Assembly: GCF_000469665.2 (NCBI RefSeq)
Contig: NZ_AWTR02000034.1
Coordinates: 1 to 41,915 of the forward strand
DNA: 41,915 nucleotides
Origin: Holospora obtusa F1
Lineage (GTDB): Bacteria > Pseudomonadota > Alphaproteobacteria > Holosporales > Holosporaceae
Direction: 5' to 3'
Positions 29,301-33,100 of the stretch are shown here, piece by piece. The first letter of the stretch is position 1. Each line of letters begins with the position of its first letter. The position numbers and the translations under genes were made by a program. Below the pieces are notes generated by a model. The model was given only the letters and a program-made list of their open reading frames with translations, did not search any database and was not told the DNA's origin.

Positions 29301-31851
29301 GTTTCCTTCGGGGTATTCTGGGGAAGCGTTTTCTGATCTTCTTTTTGCGCTTCCTTCTGAAGGAGCTGTGGTGGATCAGGCCTGGATTGATGCTGCGAAA
29401 ATCAAAGCAAATGATGGGAAAACGTGGCTAGATAGTTTGTCTTCAGTGTTTGCGACTAAATTTTTAGAACAATGTATTGCTGCTCAAACGTTTTCTACTA
29501 ATCAATATAAAAATATTGATACTTTTAATACTTTAGTGACTAGTTTTGTCAATTCTTTTTCTATAGATCTTGAAAATGATCTTAAGATTCAATCTCCAGA
29601 AGCTATCACGCCCCCTACAACGCTTACTGAGTTCTTAAGCGCGCAAAAATGTGAACAAAGTGGGAAAGATCTGGTAGACAGTTTGTCTGAAATTCAGAAA
29701 ATTTACACCCAAATTCAGGCGCAAAAAGATAAGTTCTTGGGGCTAGCGAAAGCTTGCAAAACACTCGTTGGGAAAGAAATTTGGGATACAGACATTGTTA
29801 ACCTCATAAGCGATGCTTCCCAAAACTCCTTCGTACAGTTGATTCAGGATACTCTACAATTTGATTCTTCAGATTCACCTGCGGTATCTGGGTTAATGTT
29901 CCCCGCACTACCTGCTATACTGCCTTCTACAGGAGCAATTGTAGGTCCAAATTGGATTGATGCGGCGAAAATCAAAGCAAATGATGGGAAAACGTGGCTA
30001 GATAGCTTGTCTTCAGCGTTTGAATATAAATTTTTGGCAGAATGTATTACTGATCAAACGTTTTCTACTGATCAAGATAGAAATATTGATACTTTTAATA
30101 CTTTAGTTGCTGATTTTAAACATTCTTTTTCTATAGATCTTGAAAGTAGTGGGGTTCAGGCTCCAGAAGCTATAACGACCTCTATTACAACGCTCAGTGA
30201 TTTTTTAAGCGTACAAAAATGTGAACAGAGTGGGAAAGATCTGGTAGACAGTTTGTCTGAAATTAAGACCATCTATAATCAGATTCAAACACAAAAAGGT
30301 GAATTTTTGCAGCTAGCAGACGCTTGCAGAAGGTTCGTTAAAAAAGAAATTTGGGATAAAGACACTTCTGTTAACCTCATAAGCGATGATTCCCAAAACT
30401 CCTTCGTACAGTTGATTCAGGATACGCTACAATTTGATTTTTCAGATTCACCTGCGGTACCTGGGTTAATGTTCCCCGCACTACCTGCTATACTGCCTTC
30501 TACAGGAGCTGTGGTGGATAAGACCTGGATTGATGCTGCTCAAATTAAAGCAAATGATGGTAAGTTGTGGTTAAGTACTTTATCGTCAAATTTTGGGTCT
30601 AAATTGGGGGAAGTCTGTATTGCTGCTCAAACGTTTGATTCTGATCAACGGATTCATATTTTGAATTTTGGTCTCTACTCGACGTTCTCGATGTATGATC
30701 TCGCATTTACTCTTTTACAATACATTTCTGGTCCAACACAGATTGAGATTATTGATAGTTTCCTTAAATTTTTAAGTGCACAAAAACGTTCGTACAAAGG
30801 AACAGATAAAGCTAGAGCAGATAGCGTGTTTAAAATTTGGAAAGTTTATCATCAAATTAAAAAACAAAAAGATGCATTTTTATATTTAGCTAAGGACTGC
30901 AAAGACGCTCTAGGAACAGAAATTTGGGATCAAGTAACGATTAAGCTTATAAAACCTGAAGAAATTGATTTTTTAAAGACGTTTGTTGATTCCATGAAAT
31001 TTGATTCAGATTCACAAAAATTTGTTGGTTCCGTGCAGTTTGATTCAGATTTACAAAAATCCGCAGTTTATGGATTAAAATTTTGCTCTCTTCCTTCTAA
31101 GATCCCTTCTGAAGGTGCTGCCGTGGATCAAGTGTGGATTGATGCGGCACAAGTTAAAGCTGATACAGGGAAAATTTGGTTAAATAATTTATTATCAAAC
31201 TTTAGTTATAAATTTGGAGCTACTCTTATTACAAATAAAGATTCAAAAAATGCAGAATTACTTAAGTTCTATAACTATCATATGTCTTGTTTTGATTATT
31301 TTGTAGATAAGTATTTTTTGGCTCAGTATGATTTAAATTTGAAAAATCAATCCGGGTTTACGCTTCCAAAAGAGTTTAGTCCTGTTGAAACTATCGATGA
31401 TTTATTGATTCAAAGAAAAAATTTGAACAAAATACCCAATAGATGGACATGTATGTCAATAGTATCAGAGGTTTATCAGAAGATTAGATACAGTAGAGGG
31501 TTTTTAGGTTATATCAAAAAATTTAAAGGGTGGACTGGGATAGATTTTTGGGATTGGGAACAAACCCATGATGTTATGACTTCTGAAGAAGGCGATTTTT
31601 TAAAAACGCTGTATGTTCCAGACGATTATAGTCCTGATCAAAAGACTCCATTATTGATTGATAAGGATTTTTATTCGGAGACACAATCTATTGCAGTGCC
31701 TGGATTTCTGTATCCTGAATTTCCTTCTTTTCTTCTTTCTGATGGAGAGGTAGATGTTTCTTGGTTTTATACGACTGTAGATTCAGTGAATCGAGGAGCG
31801 ATATTTTCTGAGGATGTGAGTAAGAAGATAGTGAAATTTTTGAATTCTTGA
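14365..31851 (+). CDS. Giant exported repeat protein, 5,828 residues, unknown function
   Basis: One uninterrupted reading frame of 17.5 kb. Residues 1-26 form a Sec signal peptide (MKIDTKFLLASIKVSLMFGA, cleavage near SYGA-GEA). Residues about 30-810 are beta-rich, Gly/Ser/Val-rich with many short alternating strands (LQVQNLSLSNSVLKLSGG type), resembling beta-helix adhesin passengers, though I cannot assign a family. From about residue 815 to the end the protein is helical, charged (Lys/Asp/Glu/Gln) and built of repeats. First come about ten units of about 82 residues (QKxEFLKL...LGL...W(F)xxA...LSQ), then about 18-19 longer units with the motifs IYxQIKxQKDKFL, IWD, FLKT, VxGLxFxPLPS, VVDxxWIxxAQxxAxxGKxW and LSxNLF. 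There is no C-terminal beta-barrel, LPXTG or T1SS nonapeptide region, so after export it may stay periplasmic, be secreted, or bind the surface non-covalently. Adhesin, host-interaction or structural roles are all inference. Confidence 0.9.
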   Translation: MKIDTKFLLASIKVSLMFGAFPSYGAGEALQSLVQITGAPLPSLPVLESYDFKGQTHVIFKGGSGILTGLQDVETLEVQNAETIILDSPILNALDIRVQAKTLVSKHKLVSKNVNIEVLNAWIGSGAQQVYQGSGGLSWSWQNQDPSLLLAHQYGVFPLTLTSVYGGEGQTKTSAPSGFRLSTWKSDLSQGWSVGALELKECARVWLCGELQVQNLSLSNSVLKLSGGLDAQHVVLDQASVCVEGLTLECLQGKFPITNPGAAYIKDIQGTGVISNQGGMVYLGNSGVLPVKLDVSCPNFGFGFGNWQSWTFVGGTVLQRNITGSSANLFSGRWIMGGCVGSLVAPDQGIQSPDSAILDWMNRVEARPQDADWIKTAEHRLQDADWMDAAGKRHFSNFIQGNRVWIQSWAPDIGGEVVWGASGNLKKGIVLAPSTATNIVFKNFDELLIVGDVCAQSVEFQGKRLLHMGKMVCKDAKLQLDTWYQWSGCVDWGQHVVDITNESWGSTALRNYGCIRDTHLELSTQHYPLFSALSNLSCLPSLGFFKTSTIDCMTFLGGSGFVGDGLVVNKLIINSGTLQVSGNTEIGYLQLAGTFVAGPQTASVSLKWIKGQMRYNKRGVFETAESCSGELVITPPAFVEIHRVQNQSQTRSSIVNRGGFLALHGLIDQRTISISGKSIALLPSSGNTQRSGLRAVPGTLFGESKAAFLGKQVLMPETVLGGVLLSNTVQELGEGLYFSPYFMSFGTQYLPSSKWLLENPQECRRKYLLKQTENWNSSFERGQEEDAFVQSVLVKVIPDTSGISGSAPENFDARSQVFLADLASKYRNILYSLQGHTWMFGKTQITSTSVFDKLYSSQILSDFQEKAQSLYTKEAEQKNEFLKLTQICKNEIGLEIDALLSLGLKIDSFQNLEPITFENLTSRIEKAQQSQERLQVLSEAIFDLRDKVQGFYEQETEQKNEFLKLAQQCKESLGLKIEDLKSLDLDVDPPSSLGSVSDAGWFARSWLSIQQGQKKLHGLSQALDDLQNKAQKFVTQNKEQRAEFFKLVDLCQTEYGVNIRELQSSRKLEITEPALLGQIKDVNWFSSADKSIELGKEKLNKLSQVHLFYAQENTQKDEFLQLSTLCKEKIGFEIQDLSSLGLDVTPLELLEAISVFGMDWFSCAGLSMQKNETQLKSLTSKISELESKKQSLLAQNKEQVEEFLKLADLFKKEFFLEIEKPKNSGGLEMVPPTLLGSVTDVNWFLDAEQSVKKDHDQICDLFTQLSSFRDKAKKLYDQNKVQKEEFFKAFEFVKTELGEIAPTELLGPISGADWVLSSQQKLARGKERVESLSKIFKIYEQGTELKNKFFNLSALCLEKLGLSIESLQSLGINVALFENTVIQKSSIRPTGSVLDEAWFLLANKNLEDGYTKFNTLSKNISDLQDRAQKLCTQNQTQIENFSQLAKNFKEKFFLEIESLKFFGLEIKTPQPLGVITDTDWFWWAEKSVQQDQKLIEVLSQHFCILEARAKKLCDQNTSQVSEFKSLDQKFLKEFFLKVEQSEDFGGLGFESIKLLDPITDKNWFSYAEQSVKNGQVKLNLLSQKFLDLQNKAQKLYDQDNAQRAKFDVLIESFKVNFSIKIQDEFGVGSLEVLGPLTDSNWFSKAEKNVEDGKNRVESLSSIQTIYTQIKAQKDAFLNLTVACKKISNNNIWEQGPKFVQSKEIDFLKTIEDTPQFEFSPKVSGLKFVPLPAELPSVGALVNEDWIINAQKSAADGKIWLDNLSTNFFNSQVKENSEYVEQLVSQKTEQTTFINESLEKFQNDFSINIEDILKIDPIESFNSVADSEEFLFAGQSLKYGENRLESLSKLKEICDQIKVQRDKFLNLCKICNVAFEKDIWDQSLSLVLTEEVSFLKTIDDSNENLKLDSFEPVVPGLTLMPFFSVRPSDGAVVDKAWITSAQENANKGKDWVQNLSKNLFDLINTNQESEFDTLVASFQTDLGIDVKSSRKSGGFGIQSIEKIISDGIMDQTNWFSSTEENVRNRKNLIQSLSDVQTIYAQIKKQRDQFLGLEKVCVYGFGINIWDESLNFIDSENVAFLKTIDENLQVDSTPTVSGLKLVPLPADLPSKGAIVDPNWINEAQKKANDGKNWVQALSKNLFNFINTFWKNKFETLVTSFETDLGIEMESAKPDGLGIAPIAEIDSESIFDQTQWVSVATKSFQNGKDRIDSLSEVQTIYTQIKTQKDKFLAFAKTCENVLKKNIWDLENLNLSLEEIDFLKTVDSSAQFEASSVVPGLKFTSLPSNLDFEGAVVDSVWITAAQNSANAGKNWLSSLSKNLFDGCLKDNVQTLSDNQSENVSSFNDVSSTFLTNFSINLQDALAIEPIDAIDSGSVTGADTFLSVAQSIQDGKDRIESLSKIQTIYAQIQKQKDEFLGLKEVCTEAFNKDIWNLSLNLIDAANVEFIKTIDTSVQFDSAPDLSPSNSSVSGLKFVSLPSDLPSKGAIVNQTWLDGAQVKADDGKTWVKNLANALFTRIHTNQEASFNGSVTSFETDLGIKVKDARPDGLGIAPIAEIGSDTILDKTNWVEVVKNTVKDGKDRIESLSKIKGIYDQIKAQKDRFLAFAKTCKNVLMTDIWQESLGLIASEKVTFFKALKDTVQFDTVSQCFGLMFVSLPEVFASESGAIVDENWVSEARKSANEGKEWMDILSTNLFDHYLKNNVQTLFDTQIAHKNSFNDLVNAFQTELSIGLEDTLSIQPVTELVADSVTGTDTFLRAEKRVKDGKDRIDSLSEIQKIYTQIKTQKDKFLTLANACEMGLETKIWNLKDLNLTLEEIDFLKTVNDSAKFEASPEVSGLNFVPLPSDLASEGKVADADWVTSAKNSADEGKYWLGTLSTNLFDKYLKDNVQTLFDNQSENVSSFNDFSNTFLTKFSIKLKDTLSVQPVKALDADSITDTDTFLNAEKNVKNAKDRIDSLSKIKPIYDQIQAQKDKFLGLKDVCKDAFDKNIWDNSFTFLNDSEKDFVQLIAKDSAQFENSSEFSTYTVVDGLTFIPFTPLSEGAVVDQAWITAAQKKANDGKTWVENLADALCTRIHTNQEASFNGVVTSFKTDLGIEVESAQPGGLGIASISKIGSDTILDQTNWVSSAQTSVKDGKDRIKNLSEIKTIYDQIQAQKDKFLGLKDVCKDAFDKDIWDNSFTFLNDSEKDFVQLIAKDSAQFENSSEFSTYTVVDGLTFIPFTPLSEGAVVDQAWITAAQKKANDGKTWVENLADALCTRIHTNQEASFNGVVTSFKTDLGIEVESAQPGGLGIASISKIGSDTILDQTNWVSSAQTSVKDGKDRIKNLSEIKTIYDQIKVQKDKFLGLKDVCKDAFDKDIWDDGFTFINNSEKGFVQLINKDTVQFDSSPAVPGLTFVLISSPKAKGVVVDQAWITAAQGEVDAGKTWVKNLANALFTRIHTDQKDSFDDFVTSFEMNLGIKVKDARPDGLGIAPIAEIGSDTILDQTNWVEVVKNTVKDGKDRIENLSEIKTIYDQIKTQKDRFFAQSYVFIRILNKEILDQNQANSEDNFLTPGEANFLKTLNNTVQFDSSLDTAPEVSGLQFVPLSENFPSTDSVVNKNWINLAKSRAQLGKVWCENLFTRFINFVPRPVNFGSLKILNDAQRNWFDCMINVLWAVFRDDVFSNSPKIHKPKCLSSIQNYDDFLGVMQNLQNTQADLDSFYFLKFCPKKFSVELSAYRSEFSKLVQSFKSDLDIDIEKDMGIKDSTDLPESISDIAQNISFNSSMDLDFRINNFGLVILNLYRIYPIYAQVKAQRDEFLKWDALCKDKLNGKAILECTDIFNKNEIDFLSQSSKFDNSSVVPGLKFRFLNFWSEYFGLHSEYIPIYELFIDDANKGKVWLKNLSKKLFSMDLKAQVDDLCNKNSNQRKEFSQLKSQFNTEFLIDIEKPDNQGGLSVGYKIPEILDSVMDFDWFVRAEANVKSGQSLIDDLSKRVRVLRNVAQKNTFSALVTTFKDPSVFNIDIEHPNSTNSQTITFFEHNFGIDITKTDTSGLKISDLSDSDAATSIAEWLSAVDNTLSEGESMIGQLKAFKYIYDQHEAQKSTFSALVTTFKDPSVFNIDIEHPNSTDSQTVTFFENNFNIDITKADTSGLKISALPSLFLLNSEANDILSQGKIMIDKLKAFKDIYDKHKEQKDAFEVLASDFLNLFSEDIKNRSAITAQGYYQEEVPFNSGIINVDTDGFKIPDLPGLITKKDWVLSANKILEIGNNLLGWLGKFKTAYNVNKNLKDIFETLASDIFTIFNINIKNFFSMSNLPRFLIWDDWLSNVNSSCLVDQFIVQRLSIYQRGPGQKAAHDALKTAVDEANSPNVFQLFSTCFDDILVNNDLVNMQINVITETPAMKIASSLMSLEDKESIERIMSVEVDIHSSYNKVDSILNMINYQIATVQAERQAQKEQEDLEKKLPIFNKWIDDFDNFELPNYHWTLGQKGIIISAAVRAQPSSVNIQARIDSMSEIEKIYTQIKTQRNKFFILSYIAQRFSFLSPVTLCAQDLSMDPRSATCLTRYNFESLNWDHYKTGQHFKDLCFPNLNLVNFKEASFLNMLYLAKGLSSDPFQEVPGLMFPALPSTLCADGSVVDKDWITSAQSSVDKGKIRLKTLGDNLLNLIKTNQKDIFCKMVDYFHKTFKINVYHLGGDRIFNVLVSLESIFFDLFSHVDNNGNFKSYISNSVRDLYTIKEIYTQIQAQKDKFLGLAKACKTLVGKEIWDTDTVNLISDDSQNSFVQLIQDTLQFDPSNSPAVPGLMFHFPVFSEEAAAQKKADDGKAWLDKLSSDFWSKFGKICLDEQGFYVNQLANINTFNTLVTDFKNSFSIDLKNDLKIQSPKSITTPITTLTEFLSAQECEQNGKNLVDSLSKIKGIYDQIKVQKDEFLGLAKACKTFVEKDIWDTDTVNLIIDDSQNSFVQLIKDTLQFDPSNSPAVPGLMFPELRSSLLGVLFPSGYSGEAFSDLLFALPSEGAVVDQAWIDAAKIKANDGKTWLDSLSSVFATKFLEQCIAAQTFSTNQYKNIDTFNTLVTSFVNSFSIDLENDLKIQSPEAITPPTTLTEFLSAQKCEQSGKDLVDSLSEIQKIYTQIQAQKDKFLGLAKACKTLVGKEIWDTDIVNLISDASQNSFVQLIQDTLQFDSSDSPAVSGLMFPALPAILPSTGAIVGPNWIDAAKIKANDGKTWLDSLSSAFEYKFLAECITDQTFSTDQDRNIDTFNTLVADFKHSFSIDLESSGVQAPEAITTSITTLSDFLSVQKCEQSGKDLVDSLSEIKTIYNQIQTQKGEFLQLADACRRFVKKEIWDKDTSVNLISDDSQNSFVQLIQDTLQFDFSDSPAVPGLMFPALPAILPSTGAVVDKTWIDAAQIKANDGKLWLSTLSSNFGSKLGEVCIAAQTFDSDQRIHILNFGLYSTFSMYDLAFTLLQYISGPTQIEIIDSFLKFLSAQKRSYKGTDKARADSVFKIWKVYHQIKKQKDAFLYLAKDCKDALGTEIWDQVTIKLIKPEEIDFLKTFVDSMKFDSDSQKFVGSVQFDSDLQKSAVYGLKFCSLPSKIPSEGAAVDQVWIDAAQVKADTGKIWLNNLLSNFSYKFGATLITNKDSKNAELLKFYNYHMSCFDYFVDKYFLAQYDLNLKNQSGFTLPKEFSPVETIDDLLIQRKNLNKIPNRWTCMSIVSEVYQKIRYSRGFLGYIKKFKGWTGIDFWDWEQTHDVMTSEEGDFLKTLYVPDDYSPDQKTPLLIDKDFYSETQSIAVPGFLYPEFPSFLLSDGEVDVSWFYTTVDSVNRGAIFSEDVSKKIVKFLNS
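14452..16797 (+). other. Beta-rich N-terminal domain of the giant protein
   Basis: Residues about 30-811. Low in Lys, rich in Gly, Ser, Val, Leu and Trp, with repeated short strand-turn patterns and several Cys (for example VWLCGELQV, SVCVEGLTLECLQG). A 42-bp direct duplication near 15464-15530 yields QDADWIKTAEHRL and QDADWMDAAGKR. This DxxWxxxA pattern reappears throughout the helical repeats. Confidence 0.6.
16960..19340 (+). repeat. Array of about ten ~82-residue helical repeats
   Basis: Within the giant gene. The EFLKL-type motif recurs near 17001, 17245, 17491, 17716, 17968, 18218, 18400, 18680, 18926 and 19176, an average spacing of about 245 bp. Each unit runs QKxEFLKLxxLCKExxGLxI, then a Pro/Gly turn with LGxVxDxxWF, then AExSxxxGxxKLxxLSQ and a linker DLQNKAQK. 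DNA identity between units is modest, so these are old repeats. Confidence 0.85.
23251..24360 (+). repeat. Near-perfect 555-bp tandem duplication
   Basis: Bases 23251-23805 and 23806-24360 are aligned copies of 555 bp (185 codons, in frame). Reading them side by side I count two mismatches (aaaaat versus aaagat in the IWD segment, and tct versus tcc in a Ser codon). A third copy starts at 24361 and diverges after about 90 bp. Confidence 0.95.
26323..26785 (+). repeat. 297-bp period direct repeat within the giant gene
   Basis: The segment beginning ACATTTTCTGCG at 26323 recurs at 26620, a 99-codon period. About 165 bp align with roughly ten mismatches, including a fully shared stretch encoding KDPSVFNIDIEHPNST. 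It is a separate, second recent duplication from the one at 23251. Confidence 0.85.
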
Positions 31852-32040
31852 ACAAATGTGTCTATACAGGACAAATGAGGTATTTCAATTTTTTTTATTG
31901 AAAATTTGGAGTATAGTGTTTGTTTCTTTAATAGGCATTTAGTATAAATGTAGTTTTATAAAAATTGGTCCATAGATTAAAGCACGCATTTTTTGCTCAG
32001 TCGTGATATTGTAAACTTATTTTGAATAAGAGGTAAGTTT
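31852..32040. other. Spacer after the giant gene
   Basis: About 190 bp. A short inverted repeat TTTCAAT/ATTGAAA around a T7 loop lies at 31883-31903, about 30 bp after the stop codon. Its T-run is in the loop, so it is at best a weak terminator. No gene is seen. Confidence 0.4.
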
Positions 32041-32230
32041 ATGATAAGTGTCCAAAAACTTTAGATTGACGAAAAAAAGTCTAGCGTACCTGGGGAAAGC
32101 AGACCCGAAAAAAAGAAGCATCAGGAATGATCGGGTTTTACCGAAACTAGGTGCTATTTCCCTGGGTTTTAAAACGCCCCTTTGTATAATAGGATACTGG
32201 AGTAAATGTCTGAACCTACTCAGAAAATGC
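32041..32230 (+). other. Small broken ORF or structured transcript
   Basis: AAGAGG seven bases upstream of ATG 32041 opens a frame that stops after seven codons. In the next frame GTG 32048 opens 61 basic codons (SKNFRLTKKSLAYLGKADP start) ending inside the terminator stem. A frameshift at the CCAAAAAC run could have split one gene. Alternatively it is an RNA: CCTGGGGAAA (32090s) can pair with TTTCCCTGGG downstream apart from two mismatched bases, enclosing ACCCGA/TCGGGT and an ATCA-GGAA-TGAT tetraloop hairpin. I recognise no known protein or RNA family. Confidence 0.35.
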
Positions 32231-32275
32231 TGAAAATCTTTAATCTATAAAAATTCTGAGTAGGGATTTTTTTCG
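32215..32275 (+). terminator. Intrinsic terminator
   Basis: CCTACTCAGAA (32215-32225) and TTCTGAGTAGG (32254-32264) form a perfect 11-bp stem followed by GATTTTTTTC. The 28-nt loop is long. It indicates that something is transcribed on plus just upstream, either the small ORF/RNA or read-through from the giant gene. Confidence 0.7.
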
Positions 32276-32349
32276 TAAGGTGGGTAATTAAGAGATTTTT
32301 TTGGAGGGTAATGGGGGTTAGGTAATGTCGTGTTCTCATTCATTATAAA

Positions 32350-32885
32350 ATGGCAATCAACAGGTGCCATTTGCGTTATAAAAGCCAAGGAGATTTTCGC
32401 CCAAAAATACGTTTGAGTGAAAATCCCACTATAAAAAAAGAATCTTTTATTTAATATGTAACTAATCATCCAGATTCTAAACCAAAAGATATTACTCGTG
32501 AATTTGGCATAAGTGCCAGTGGTGCATGTTATGGGTTAAGGCGCGCAGGCTTTAGTTATAAAAAATCCTTTACTTATGTGAAAACAAGTAAAGAAAAACG
32601 AAATGCACACCAATAATCGATAAAATATATATCAGCTGATTTTAACGGTTCTTGTAACATACAATGATTCGAAGCTTGGAGAGAGCAGTTTTTGATAAAA
32701 GAATTAAAATTCGGACAAGTTTTGATCATGGATAATGCGTCATTTCATAAATCTCAAAGAACCAAAAAATTACTTGAATCTGCTGGTTGTAGGGGGGGGG
32801 GCACCTTATTCACCTAATTTAAATCCAATCGAGAAATTTTGGGCACATATGAAGGGATGGATTAGGCAGCACATTGAGTTTTGCC
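32350..32885 (+). pseudogene. Decayed IS630-family transposase
   Basis: From ATG 32350 one frame reads MAINRCHLRYKSQGDFRPKI, RLSENPTIKKESFI, a stop, then YVTNHPDSKPKDITREFG and ISASGACYGLRRAGFSYKKS, the double helix-turn-helix region of IS630 transposases, up to a stop at about 32616. The part with the first catalytic Asp is deleted. Next come FNGSCN, a stop, FEAWREQFLIKELKFGQVL and IMDNASFHKSQRTKKL (second catalytic Asp). A frameshift follows at a G10 run (32792-32801), then APYSPNLNPIEKFWAHMK (catalytic Glu) and WIRQHIEF. It is clearly inactive. It occupies the place downstream of hscA where many genomes carry the fdx ferredoxin gene, though it is on the opposite strand. Confidence 0.9.
32792..32801. 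repeat. Homopolymer G10 within the IS630 remnant
   Basis: Ten consecutive G exactly where the transposase frame breaks (after LESAGC, before APYSPN). The tract itself is the likely cause or product of the frameshift. Confidence 0.85.
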
Positions 32886-33100
32886 AGGGCTTATATCAGT
32901 CCCGTTAGTGCTTTTTTGTTTTATCATAATTCAACTGTTTTTACTATAATTTTAAATTTGGAAACGCTCATCTTAAAAAAAACTCTCCTATCCTGAATTT
33001 TTTCCAAGATTGGTGGACTTTATTGATGTGGAGAATTTCTTTGATCTATCCCATAACTTTATGTTCACATTTCCTTCCAATTAATATTCTCGAAGCGGGT

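Larger units (their letters stand above)
19345..31560 (+). repeat. Array of about 18-19 long repeats (roughly 180-210 residues)
   Basis: The motif LSxI(Q/K)xIYxQI(K/Q)xQ(K/R)DxFL occurs about 18 times from about 19345 to 30860, with a degenerate copy near 31455. Each unit then has IWD, an acidic FLKT/FVQL segment, VPGLxFxxLPS, a VVDxxW(I/L)xxAQ helix, NLF, and in most units a second half of the form FNxLVxSFxxxLGIxxxxxxxxGLGIxPI. Units differ by insertions and deletions. Those near 23251-24900 and 28561-30500 are the most alike at DNA level, so the most recently copied. Confidence 0.85.

Noticed and set aside
14365-31851. CRISPR array or VNTR-type noncoding repeat in the 14-31 kb block
   Set aside because: The repeats are long, in frame and diverged mainly as protein; there are no short palindromic repeats with unique spacers.
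14365-31851. Autotransporter or two-partner-secretion exoprotein
   Set aside because: I see no C-terminal beta-barrel, no clear N-terminal TPS signature (NPNL/NPNGI type), and no partner transporter gene nearby.
32090-32190. SRP (4.5S) or 6S RNA
   Set aside because: A GGAA tetraloop is present, but the conserved SRP bulge around it (AGCAG side) is missing and no 6S-like large open bubble is visible.
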